This document shows, piece by piece, positions 1 through 8,504 of a DNA stretch of 64,000 nt; the stretch's first letter is position 1, and the number at the start of each line of letters is the position of its first letter. The stretch comes from Brenneria rubrifaciens. Lineage in GTDB: Bacteria > Pseudomonadota > Gammaproteobacteria > Enterobacterales > Enterobacteriaceae. The translations under genes were made by a program, and so were the position numbers. The notes under the pieces are model-generated. The model saw only the letters and a list, made by a program, of their open reading frames with translations. It had not been told where the DNA came from and made no database searches. Location of the stretch: positions 1,674,001 to 1,738,000 of the forward strand of contig NZ_CP034035.1 in assembly GCF_005484945.1 (NCBI RefSeq). Direction: 5' to 3'.

Positions 1-1
1 A

Positions 2-1165
2 TTCGCTCTGCGTTTTCATATTGCGCAGCCGGGGCAGGCGCCGGTACAGCGGTGCGATCCGGCTGCGGCGCCATCGCTCCAACAGATTGATTTGCGCGAT
101 GCTCCCGATCCCCGGCAGGAAGCCTTGCGGCGCATGCGGGCCGATGCGGAGCAATCGCTGGATCTATTGCGGCAGCCGTTAGCGGCGCATTGGTTGATCA
201 GGATCGGCGCGTCGCACTATCTCTGGTATATCCGGGCGCACCATATCGTCATTGACGGCTATGGCATGGTTCTGATCGAGCATCGTTGCGCCAGTCTTTA
301 CGCCCACTGTATCGGTAAGTGCGAAGCGGGCCCCGCCTTCCATCCCTTTGCCCGTTACCTGTCGGAAGAGATGGCCTATAGCGCAAGTCAGCGTTTTGAT
401 GACGATCGCAGTTACTGGCGGAATTACCTGTCGTCACCTGTTGAATTGCCGGTACTGCATAAAGGCGGCGAAGATTACGGCGCGTCCCCTTTACATCTTG
501 ATTGCCGGCTACCGGCGAGTTTTAGCTGTGATTTGCGGCAGATGGCCGACAGCAGCGATATGGGCTGGCCCGATCTGCTGCTTGTGCTTTCCGGCGCCTA
601 TCTGTTTCATCATTTGCCGTGCCAGCCCCACACCGAGCGTGAGACGCTGCCATTGTGGGTGCCGTTTATGAACCGGCGAAGCTTGGTCGGCGCTTATGTG
701 CCGGCGTTGCTGGTCAACATCTTGCCACTGTTTATCAACGTCGCGGCGGATGAGCGTTTGGGGGATTTCTTACAACGAATGGCGCGGGAATTGCACATGC
801 AGCGGTCGCACGGGCGGTATCGCATTGAGCAGATCGCAGCCGATCGCGGGCTGTCGGCGGGGTTCCGCTATTTCTTTTCCCCGCTGGTGAATGTGTTGCC
901 TTTCGATCCTCCCGGATTCGCAGGGTGCCAGACCCGCCGGCATGTGCTTGCCAGCGGCCCCGGCGACGGTTTCAACGTCACCTGGCGCGGGCGAATGGAT
1001 GCCGGCAGGCTGAGGGTGGACATTGACGCCGATCCCGCGCTGTTCCGGCAGGAGGCATTTATCCTGCATCGGCAAACGCTGCCAACGTTTATGCAGCGCG
1101 TGGTGCAGGAGAACGCGCTGACCCGGCGGCTTCAGGATCTCCTGGACTCGCCGGGCCAGAAGTAG
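2..1165 (+). CDS. vibH: VibH-type stand-alone NRPS condensation protein (5' partial)
   Basis: The reading frame is open to the left edge, so the first 50 or so residues are missing. What remains is one condensation domain and nothing else, ending in TAG. It carries an intact HHxxxDG active-site motif (HHIVIDG). Other blocks, LPFMNR-like (VPFMNRR), HGRYRIEQI and a late LASG..G.N.T.RG block, match what I recall of Vibrio cholerae VibH. VibH joins carrier-bound 2,3-dihydroxybenzoate to the primary amine of a free polyamine (norspermidine in Vibrio). About 388 visible residues against 440 for VibH fits a free-standing enzyme rather than the end of an EntF-like synthetase, since no adenylation domain follows. 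It converges with the NRPS gene on the other strand, 52 bases away. The polyamine used here cannot be read from sequence. Confidence 0.85.
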   Translation, partial: FALRFHIAQPGQAPVQRCDPAAAPSLQQIDLRDAPDPRQEALRRMRADAEQSLDLLRQPLAAHWLIRIGASHYLWYIRAHHIVIDGYGMVLIEHRCASLYAHCIGKCEAGPAFHPFARYLSEEMAYSASQRFDDDRSYWRNYLSSPVELPVLHKGGEDYGASPLHLDCRLPASFSCDLRQMADSSDMGWPDLLLVLSGAYLFHHLPCQPHTERETLPLWVPFMNRRSLVGAYVPALLVNILPLFINVAADERLGDFLQRMARELHMQRSHGRYRIEQIAADRGLSAGFRYFFSPLVNVLPFDPPGFAGCQTRRHVLASGPGDGFNVTWRGRMDAGRLRVDIDADPALFRQEAFILHRQTLPTFMQRVVQENALTRRLQDLLDSPGQK

Positions 1166-1217
1166 GGCGGGCGGCGTCGCCATGCGGGGCCGCGTCTCAA
1201 CGGTCAAGCGCGGGATG

Positions 1218-4200
1218 TCAGGTCTGTTGCAGTAGCCGCGAGACATGGCGGGCATTATTGCATTTTACCAGATCGTAAGGGCTGAGCCGAACCCCGAACG
1301 TCTCGTTGAGCCGTATCGTGATGGGCTGGAGATGCGACGGTTTCAACCCCATCGTCATGAAGGCGGAATCTTCATCAAATCTTTCTCCGTGCTGGATGCC
1401 AATCGCATGCAGATAAATACCCAGAATGCGCTGACAGCACCGGGTTTGCTCGTCCGCTATCGCCGCGTCGCGTGCCGTGACGCCAGCCGATCGCTCAGCG
1501 ATAAAGCTCTCCTTGATGCGGCGCCGATCCGTTTTTCCGTTAGCCGATAATGGCAGCGCCGTGGCGTGTATCATTCGGGTCGGCACATGGGTACAAGGTA
1601 AATGGCGACTGACGAACGCTCTCAGTTCCGCTATCGGAATAGCGTCGCCCTGCTGCGACGTGTACATCGCCCCCAGCGTGATCTCACCCGTTTCGCCAGC
1701 CGGGTAATCCACCACCGCCACCTCTTTGATCGACGGATGTTTATCCAACGCGCTCTCTATTTCCGGCAGTGAAACCCGTATCCCCCGGATCTTGACATAA
1801 CCGTTGACGCGGTTGGCGAAGATGATATTGCCGTCTTTACGATAATAGCCTTCATCGCCAGTGCGAAAGGCGCGTACCGGCTCTCCCGCCGGGTCGGTCA
1901 GGGTAACGAAATCATGCTGACAAAGGATACCGTTCTCCAGATAGCCGAGCGCCAGATTTACCCCCGCCGTATAGATCCGGCCGACGACGTAAGCCGGACA
2001 ATGTTCCCCGGTGTCGTGACAGATGAAATACCGGTTTGCCGGCAGAGGTTTGCCGTAAGGGATAGTATCGCTATCATCGGCGGTGATTTCGTGCCAGATG
2101 CTCCAGATGGTGGTTTCTGTCGGCCCGCCCAGAGAAAACAGCCGGGCATCGGCAAGGCGCGCCCGGAGCGCCCGGATGGTCGCCGGCCTGATGTAATCCC
2201 CGCCTTGTGCGATAAGTCTGAGGGAACGTAGCCGATCGTCCTGGGTACAGGAGAGCAGCATATCAAGGATGGCCGGCACCGAGCACCACAGGGTGACGCG
2301 ATGGCGTTCGACAAGCCGGTTCCAGGATATGGCGTCCTTTTCCTCGTGCGGTTCGGGTATCACCAGCGTTGCACCGGCACACAGCGACCCGAACAGGTCG
2401 AAGACGGACATATCATGGTGCAGCGGCGTGACCGAGATAAACACATCCTGCTGCCCGACGCCCCATTTTTCGAGGGTCCGGCCGATGACATTGTCGGTCG
2501 CCCGGTAGCTGAGCACCACGCATTTGGGTTTGCCCGTCGTGCCTGAGGTATAGAGATAATAGGCGGGGTCGCGGCTGTGGCTCCGCTCGGAGAGCGACGC
2601 GTCCGGCAGGTCGAGCGCCGCCAGCTCGACGGGAGATAGCAGCGCAGCCGGTTGCACGACCCTCATCTCCCCAACGGGAATAACGCTGACGATCAGATCG
2701 GGCTGACAGTTGGTCAGTAGATACGCCATCCGTTCCGGCGGCGAGTTGATGTCGATCGGCACCCAGATGATCCCCTGTAACGCGCAGGCGAGGGTGATGG
2801 TCAGATGCGCCGGCGAACGGGGCAGAGCAAGGGCCACCACGTTGCCCTTTTTCATTCCATAGCGTCGCAGGTTCGTCATCGCCGTCTGAACAGATTGTCC
2901 GAGTTGCGCATAGGAAATCGTCCGGGGGCCGCAGTGGATGGCCGCTTTATCGGGAGACGGGGCGAAAAGATGATGGGCGATGCGATTGAGAAAACCGCTA
3001 CCGATGTAATCACGTTCGTCGCCGTTGTGATGGTAATGATGATAATCGATAAATTGCGCAGGCATCGGGAACTGCGCCGTCTGGCGGCAGGTCAGCGCGA
3101 TTCTGGCGGCGATCGCCTGAAGCATATCCTGCACTATCGTCTGATCCAGCGCGTGTTCGGCGTAATCCAGACAGAGCAGCAGATTCTTGTCCTGATCCAG
3201 CGACAGCCGAATATCCATCGCTACCTGCGGGGTCTGCGTCAGCCCTGAGTGGAAACGCATCGGGCTGTCCGCGGGCGGCGACTCCCACGACAGGCCGTTG
3301 GTCAACACCACCGGCAGCGCCGGGCTTTCTCCATGCTGTTTGAGCAATAACCGGGTCAGGTCAACCCCGGAAAACGTCAGGTGTTGCAGTGATTCCAGAA
3401 TATCCTGTTGCAGACGGCGGGCGGCGTTTAAAGATGCATCGCGCGTGCGGGTAAAGCTGATCACCACAAACGTGGATGCGTTGCCCAGCCGGCCATCCGC
3501 TGATGGAAAGGAAACCGGGATGCCCACCGGCAATGCGCCACCCCGCAGCCAGAGTGACAACGTCTCCAGAATCGCCGCCGACAGGATGCTGTTCTGAAAC
3601 AGACCGTGCGCCGCGCCGATGGCGGAGATTCTCCTGATCAATCGGCGCGGAAGGCGAAGGCTTTCTCTGCGCCATGGTGACGAGCGAATGGAGGCCAGCG
3701 GCTCTCTCCAGGGGAATGCGGGAGGCGGCGGGAGATGTTGCAACTTTTCGCGCCAGTACCTTCTGTCATCCAGCCGCCGGCGGGTCAGTAACGCCGGTTC
3801 ACTGTTGTCAGGCCGCGCTATCCGCAGCGGGAAGGACTGCGGCATCGGTTCCGCTCCGTCGAACAGCCGCGTAATGATGGTCGAGATCGACGATCCATCC
3901 AGAATTAATGCATCGAAACTTGTGAACACCACGGTAGTAAAATCATCGTCTTGGTGTCCGGCGCCTTCAGCCAGCGTGATAATCCAGATATGCCAGGGCG
4001 AAAGGGTAAGGTTGTTAAGGGTATGGGAGCGGGCACGGCGGATCTCGTCCACTTGTCGCAGGGCGTCGCCGCGGGGTATGTCGCGCAGATCGATTTCATC
4101 CAGATTAATGACGGTTTCAGGCGAAACGTATTGGATCAGCATGTGGGGATCTATCCGGGTGCGTAACGCCTCATGCCGCCGCACCAGCTCGGTCAGCCGT

Positions 4201-5711
4201 TGGCGCAGGGTCGCTGCGGGGAGAGTCCCGCGGTACTCGCGGAAATCCTGCATGGCAACGCCGCCTAGCGGCCATTGTTCGCTTCTGCCCAGCAAATAAG
4301 CCTGTTGCAGAGAAGTCAACGGTGTCTGCATGTTATTTCCTCGCGTCAGAATGGGCTCCGCGCCGGAGGGGGGCGGCGAATGGATCGCCGCCGTCTGCCG
4401 CGGCATCAGCATGCTCTCAAGCGGCTGGTTCAGCGTATCGGGCGTCAGGGCCAACTGGCGCATCAGATTCAGATAGCTGTCAAACAGGGGACGGATGATC
4501 GGTTTGGGAAATAAGTCAAGGCGTACATCCCAGTTCACCAGAATGCCGTCGCGTACCTCGACGACCTGGGCATCGAGCGCCACCTGCGGCCCCTGGGAGA
4601 TCACCCAGTTCATTTCCCCGAAGGTGCGCAACACCTCATCGGAAAACAGTTTGCCGCCGGGAAGCCCGAGTCCTGAGGTAAACACCAGCGGGGCAATTTG
4701 CATGTTTCCGTGGTGGCGCGACAGGTCACGCAGCACATTGACCCCAGGATAATGGCTATGGGTAATTAACCGTGCCAGCCGTGAGGCCGTCCGTCGGCAA
4801 AACGTCAGCAGACTTTCGGCGGGATCGTATGCCACGTCCAGGATAACTAGGTTGGAGAAATCGCCGATAATGCGTTCGGCCTCTTTGACATAGGGCCGGC
4901 GGTGGAACATCGGCACATTAAGCCGGAAACGCGTCATGCCGCAGCTATGTCCCACCACGCCGGCAAACGCGCAGAGAAACAGCGTTGCCAGGGTCAGATG
5001 ATGTGTCCGGGCGATTTTCGCCAGCGTCCGGCGCTCAGGCTGTGTCAGCAGTCCGGCCAGCCGGTTACTGCGGCAGTGGCCCGCGACCGGGCTTTGCGGT
5101 AGGGCCGGGGCGGGCGGAATGGCGGGAAGGCGCTCATGCCACCACTGTTTATCGTTCTGATACCTTTTCAGCCGGCTTTTATCGCCGCGCATACGATCCA
5201 GATAGCGAAAATAGGCGACTTGCGTATTGCCCGCGGGCGGACCGGGCTGGCGGTAGAAACGGGTCAGATCTTCCATCAGAATTCGGAAACTCTGGGCATC
5301 GGCGGCAATCATGTCCAGATCCACGTGCAGACGACAGCGGCCCTCCGGCAACAGGCTGACGCTGATATCGCATGCCAGACCTCGCTCAAGCGGCAGTTTC
5401 TGCGTGGTTTTGCTCTGGCGTTTGTCGGCAAGATAACGGTCTGCGTCACACTGCGAATCGCCTTGCCAGTCATCGATCTGCAACCGGTAGCGGTCATCCA
5501 TGTTCTCTATGGTCTGACGGCCTTCAGGCGTGATGCGCAGCCGCAGCATCGGATGACTCTGATACAAACGGCTGATGGCCAGGCTTAGCCGCGCGATATC
5601 CAGCCCGGCGCCGTCGAATTCAGCGTATAAATGCGCTGCGACGCCGCCGAGGGGCTGTTCGTATTGCCGACCGACCCAACTGGCCGCCTGCATCGGAGTC
5701 AACTCTTTCAT
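1218..5711 (-). CDS. NRPS Cy-Cy-A-carrier, N-terminal half of a split VibF
   Basis: 1497 residues with two cyclization domains, an adenylation domain and a C-terminal carrier. Cy1 (about 1-435) has the DxxxxDxxS motif at D133-D138-S141 and a PQVALD block near 375; Cy2 (about 460-875) has D600-D605-S608 and PQVAMD near 828. The A domain (about 905-1400) has the core YTSGTTGKPK at 1054-1063, GGPTETT near 1195 and NGKTDR near its end. The carrier (about 1420-1497) has a serine at 1459 in MGLKPSHL. Cy domains condense an aryl acid with Thr, Ser or Cys and close an oxazoline or thiazoline ring. In Vibrio VibF the order is Cy-Cy-A-C-PCP-C in one protein; here the C-PCP-C part is a separate gene (8505-11525). 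The ATG lacks a clear Shine-Dalgarno and an in-frame TGA lies four codons upstream. A Fur-box-like site sits 58 bases upstream of the start. Confidence 0.9.
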   Translation of the reverse strand: MKELTPMQAASWVGRQYEQPLGGVAAHLYAEFDGAGLDIARLSLAISRLYQSHPMLRLRITPEGRQTIENMDDRYRLQIDDWQGDSQCDADRYLADKRQSKTTQKLPLERGLACDISVSLLPEGRCRLHVDLDMIAADAQSFRILMEDLTRFYRQPGPPAGNTQVAYFRYLDRMRGDKSRLKRYQNDKQWWHERLPAIPPAPALPQSPVAGHCRSNRLAGLLTQPERRTLAKIARTHHLTLATLFLCAFAGVVGHSCGMTRFRLNVPMFHRRPYVKEAERIIGDFSNLVILDVAYDPAESLLTFCRRTASRLARLITHSHYPGVNVLRDLSRHHGNMQIAPLVFTSGLGLPGGKLFSDEVLRTFGEMNWVISQGPQVALDAQVVEVRDGILVNWDVRLDLFPKPIIRPLFDSYLNLMRQLALTPDTLNQPLESMLMPRQTAAIHSPPPSGAEPILTRGNNMQTPLTSLQQAYLLGRSEQWPLGGVAMQDFREYRGTLPAATLRQRLTELVRRHEALRTRIDPHMLIQYVSPETVINLDEIDLRDIPRGDALRQVDEIRRARSHTLNNLTLSPWHIWIITLAEGAGHQDDDFTTVVFTSFDALILDGSSISTIITRLFDGAEPMPQSFPLRIARPDNSEPALLTRRRLDDRRYWREKLQHLPPPPAFPWREPLASIRSSPWRRESLRLPRRLIRRISAIGAAHGLFQNSILSAAILETLSLWLRGGALPVGIPVSFPSADGRLGNASTFVVISFTRTRDASLNAARRLQQDILESLQHLTFSGVDLTRLLLKQHGESPALPVVLTNGLSWESPPADSPMRFHSGLTQTPQVAMDIRLSLDQDKNLLLCLDYAEHALDQTIVQDMLQAIAARIALTCRQTAQFPMPAQFIDYHHYHHNGDERDYIGSGFLNRIAHHLFAPSPDKAAIHCGPRTISYAQLGQSVQTAMTNLRRYGMKKGNVVALALPRSPAHLTITLACALQGIIWVPIDINSPPERMAYLLTNCQPDLIVSVIPVGEMRVVQPAALLSPVELAALDLPDASLSERSHSRDPAYYLYTSGTTGKPKCVVLSYRATDNVIGRTLEKWGVGQQDVFISVTPLHHDMSVFDLFGSLCAGATLVIPEPHEEKDAISWNRLVERHRVTLWCSVPAILDMLLSCTQDDRLRSLRLIAQGGDYIRPATIRALRARLADARLFSLGGPTETTIWSIWHEITADDSDTIPYGKPLPANRYFICHDTGEHCPAYVVGRIYTAGVNLALGYLENGILCQHDFVTLTDPAGEPVRAFRTGDEGYYRKDGNIIFANRVNGYVKIRGIRVSLPEIESALDKHPSIKEVAVVDYPAGETGEITLGAMYTSQQGDAIPIAELRAFVSRHLPCTHVPTRMIHATALPLSANGKTDRRRIKESFIAERSAGVTARDAAIADEQTRCCQRILGIYLHAIGIQHGERFDEDSAFMTMGLKPSHLQPITIRLNETFGVRLSPYDLVKCNNARHVSRLLQQT

Positions 5712-5768
5712 AGGTGGAGCCCATCAACGTTGAGTGAACGGGAGAGCAAAAAAACATCTTACAGTATA

Positions 5769-5787
5769 AATGATAATTCTAATTATT
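5769..5787. promoter_or_regulatory. Fur-box-like site, NRPS side
   Basis: AATGATAATTCTAATTATT is an AT-rich imperfect inverted repeat built of Fur-type NATWAT hexamers (consensus GATAATGATAATCATTATC). It lies 58 bases upstream of the Cy-Cy-A-carrier start codon, where iron-loaded Fur would block transcription. Confidence 0.6.
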
Positions 5788-5900
5788 CGCATTTGCATTT
5801 AGAGCTATGGACAGACACCCGTTTTGGCAATAAACAGCGTTTAGCGTTACGGGGCCAAGCCAGGTGGCGCTGCCTGGGCAACCGCTCAATGATTTTTATT

Positions 5901-5942
5901 GATAACGATTTGCATTAACTAATTTGAAATATTATCATTCGC
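5901..5942. promoter_or_regulatory. Tandem Fur-box-like sites, receptor side
   Basis: GATAACGATTTGCATTAAC at 5901-5919 matches the 19-base Fur consensus at 14 positions. On the other strand 5924-5942 contains AATGATAAT and matches at about 12. Two adjacent sites are common at strongly iron-repressed siderophore promoters. They could serve the receptor gene, the NRPS gene, or both. Confidence 0.55.
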
Positions 5943-6231
5943 GTTATTATGATTAAGTTGCTTATTTTTTAACCTCAGGTTGCTGAAAGGCGGTCAAAGC
6001 CAGCAGTGGAGGCGTTCTTTTTTAATTCATTTGAGTTGTAGCCATCGTCAGAGAAGGCAAATCAATAATCAGGCGATGGTGCCAGGGCAGATCCAGTCTG
6101 TCTTCCGGCATGGATAACGCGTGTAACAGAGTCGTACCGGATGCCAAATGCCGTTTGCAAAGTGAAAACCACACTTATTTTTTCTATGTGAGTAGAACAG
6201 ATTTTGTGCACATTTGCTTAAGGGGGGAGTA

Positions 6232-8376
6232 ATGAGTACGACATACTCGGCTCAACGGCACAGGATACCGGGCGGTGAAAGGGAGTCTGTCGATTACACG
6301 CTGTCGTTTCCGTCGCTACTGACTTTGGGCTGCTGGGCGGTGGGATCGGTTGTCCTGCCTTTATCCGTATCCGATGCCAGGGCCGCCGTCGAGGAGGAGA
6401 AGGAAGAAACCCGTCAGGATTCATCCTCCGTTTCGCCACAGGAAGCGGACACCATTGTGGTCACTGGCGAAAAAAGGTCACGTTCGATTTTCGATACCGG
6501 TTCGAGCGTGGAAGTCTACGACGCCCGCAGACTCGAATCGACGCCGGGCGTCGCCGTCGCGTCGGATCTGCTTAAGATGACGTCGAACGTTGTCGATACT
6601 GGCGCCGGCAACGATCTGCCCACCGTGCGCGGCATTGATGGAACCGGCCCGGCGCAGGGGGCGCACGCCTTTTTGAACGGCTCGCGCGCGCGTCTGAATA
6701 TGGCGGTGGACGGCCGCTCGCTGACCTACAATGAACTCGCCTTCGGTCCCCAGTCGATGTGGGATATCGAACGGGTTGAGGTGTTTCGCGGTCCGCAGAG
6801 TTTGCTCCAGGGCCGGAATTCCATCGCCGGCGCGGTGCTGATCACCTCGAAAGACCCGACCTTTCATTGGGAACAGGCGGTGAAGGGCGGCATCGGCAAC
6901 CGGCACTATTCGCAGACGGCGGCGATGGTTTCCGGCCCCATCGTCGAGGACGAACTGGCGTTTCGCGTCAGCGTCGATCGCCAGCGGCGGCGCAGCACCG
7001 CGGATCTGACCGCCTATGCGCCGGTCGGCGATCCCCGCGAGGTGGAGGTAACGACCTCTCGCGCCAAGCTGCTGTACAATCCCGCCAACCTGCCCGAACT
7101 GACCACCAAACTCTCCCTTAATCACTACGACACCCGGGCGCCGCAAAACGAGACGACCAGCAGCATCCGGTTCGAAACCATGCGCCCGGTGTTCGAAACC
7201 AAATCCACCAGCGGCATTTGGGATATCGCCTGGGAAGCGTCCGATATGGTGCAACTGGAAAACAAACTGCTGTATACGGATTTCGACAATCAGCGTCTGA
7301 CGTATGACGGCCTGCAATCCGCCAACATTGACGGCAAGGAGTTTCAGCTAGAACCCCTTATACGTTTTGGCGGAAGCGAAGACAGGTTGCGGGCGTTGGC
7401 CGGGCTGCGCTACTTCTACGCCAAGCAGGACGAACGGGTCAACTTTAACGCTTATTATGGCGGGGTGAATACGTTCGACGACAAGACCGAAGCTTTTTCG
7501 GCTTTCGCCGAGGTCACCTACACGGTGGTCCCGCAGGTCGACGTGACGCTGGGCGGACGCGTTGAGCGCGAGGAGCGGCGGCGCCAGGGCGGAAGCAGCA
7601 ACGTGGCAATCGACTTCGACGAGGCTTATAACGTATTCCTGCCCAAGTTCGAAACGGTCTGGAAGCCGCAGGACGGACAGACCTACGGCGCCCGGATTGC
7701 GCGCGGCTACAACGCGGGCGGCGCCGGCATGACGTTCTACGAACCTTTCGTCAGCTACCGCTACGATGCGGAGTATGTCTGGAACTATGAACTCTTCAGC
7801 CGACATCAGCTAAAGGAGAGTAATGTCGAACTGACCACCAATATTTTCTATAACGATTACAAAGATATGCAGCTTCCCGTTGATGTGAGCGCCTCCTCCG
7901 TGATCCTCAACGCCGACAAAGTGACGACTTATGGCGCCGAGCTGGGCGCGCGTTGGACGCCGGCCTGGGCGTTCGATCTGTTCGGCTCGGTCGGTCTGTT
8001 GAAATCGAAAATTGAAAGCTTCAGCGGCAGCGAACTGGAGGGAAACAAGCTGGCGCGCGCGCCGGGCTATACCGCCAATGTGGGCGCCAGATACCGGTTC
8101 GCGCAGGGCTTTGAACTGAGCGGCAACGTTGCGTTTTCCGACGCCTATTACTCCAACAACGACAATAGCCCGCGAGGCCGGATCTCGTCGTACTGGATGA
8201 CCAATCTCCAACTTGCCTATACCTTCAGCCACGGTCGGGCCGTCCTGTTTGCGCAGAATCTGTTCGACTACGACGACAGCGTTATGTCCTATTACGGCAG
8301 TGTCAGAGGCGTGGATTATCTCTCCGAGGTCAAGCCCGACCGGATGATCGGCGCGTCGCTCGAACTGACGTTCTAG
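6232..8376 (+). CDS. TonB-dependent outer-membrane siderophore receptor
   Basis: 714 residues from an ATG preceded by an excellent Shine-Dalgarno (AAGGGGGGAG at 6220-6229); an upstream TTG in frame is unlikely. The N-terminus has a basic stretch then a long hydrophobic segment ending near ARA, an unusually long signal peptide. A TonB-box-like DTIVVTG is followed by a plug domain (EVFRGPQSLLQGRNSIAGAV is typical of the plug core) and a beta-barrel ending in the expected terminal Phe (ELTF). It would import the ferric siderophore made by the flanking genes, using TonB-ExbBD energy. It is divergent from the first NRPS gene and 128 bases upstream of the second, so probably co-transcribed with the latter. 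The ligand is inferred from context only. Confidence 0.9.
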   Translation: MSTTYSAQRHRIPGGERESVDYTLSFPSLLTLGCWAVGSVVLPLSVSDARAAVEEEKEETRQDSSSVSPQEADTIVVTGEKRSRSIFDTGSSVEVYDARRLESTPGVAVASDLLKMTSNVVDTGAGNDLPTVRGIDGTGPAQGAHAFLNGSRARLNMAVDGRSLTYNELAFGPQSMWDIERVEVFRGPQSLLQGRNSIAGAVLITSKDPTFHWEQAVKGGIGNRHYSQTAAMVSGPIVEDELAFRVSVDRQRRRSTADLTAYAPVGDPREVEVTTSRAKLLYNPANLPELTTKLSLNHYDTRAPQNETTSSIRFETMRPVFETKSTSGIWDIAWEASDMVQLENKLLYTDFDNQRLTYDGLQSANIDGKEFQLEPLIRFGGSEDRLRALAGLRYFYAKQDERVNFNAYYGGVNTFDDKTEAFSAFAEVTYTVVPQVDVTLGGRVEREERRRQGGSSNVAIDFDEAYNVFLPKFETVWKPQDGQTYGARIARGYNAGGAGMTFYEPFVSYRYDAEYVWNYELFSRHQLKESNVELTTNIFYNDYKDMQLPVDVSASSVILNADKVTTYGAELGARWTPAWAFDLFGSVGLLKSKIESFSGSELEGNKLARAPGYTANVGARYRFAQGFELSGNVAFSDAYYSNNDNSPRGRISSYWMTNLQLAYTFSHGRAVLFAQNLFDYDDSVMSYYGSVRGVDYLSEVKPDRMIGASLELTF

Positions 8377-8413
8377 TGGGGCCGGGACGAAAGAACAGGG
8401 CGGTTTGTTCCGT

Positions 8414-8445
8414 CTCGCCAGCCGGTATTGTCACAGGCTGGCGAG
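8414..8445. other. Inverted repeat between receptor and NRPS genes
   Basis: CTCGCCAGCC at 8414-8423 pairs perfectly with GGCTGGCGAG at 8436-8445 around a 12-base loop. No T-run follows. It could be a partial terminator that lowers expression of the downstream NRPS relative to the receptor, or an mRNA-stabilising hairpin. Confidence 0.4.
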
Positions 8446-8504
8446 GGACTCAGGTTTATTGAGACAGCGTACCGGCTCAGCCGGAGGTACAGGAGACGAC
8501 AGTT

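Larger units (their letters stand above)
5712..6231. other. Divergent intergenic region, NRPS and receptor genes
   Basis: 520 bases, AT-richer than the flanking genes. It holds Fur-like sites at 5769-5787 and 5901-5942, listed separately. The distance from the second site to the receptor ATG is about 290 bases, which is long for a leader. On the minus strand 6022-6174 is an unbroken 50-codon frame (GTG start, no Shine-Dalgarno) that I do not recognise; it may be chance or a gene remnant. Confidence 0.6.

Noticed and set aside
770..1255. 161-codon minus-strand frame opposite the VibH-type gene
   Set aside because: It overlaps the well-supported condensation domain and the NRPS 3' end in another frame, with no recognisable domain; a GC-rich shadow frame.
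6478..7317. 279-codon minus-strand frame opposite the TonB receptor
   Set aside because: Lies within a complete receptor gene; high GC at third positions creates long antisense frames. Composition (Arg/His-rich) is not protein-like.
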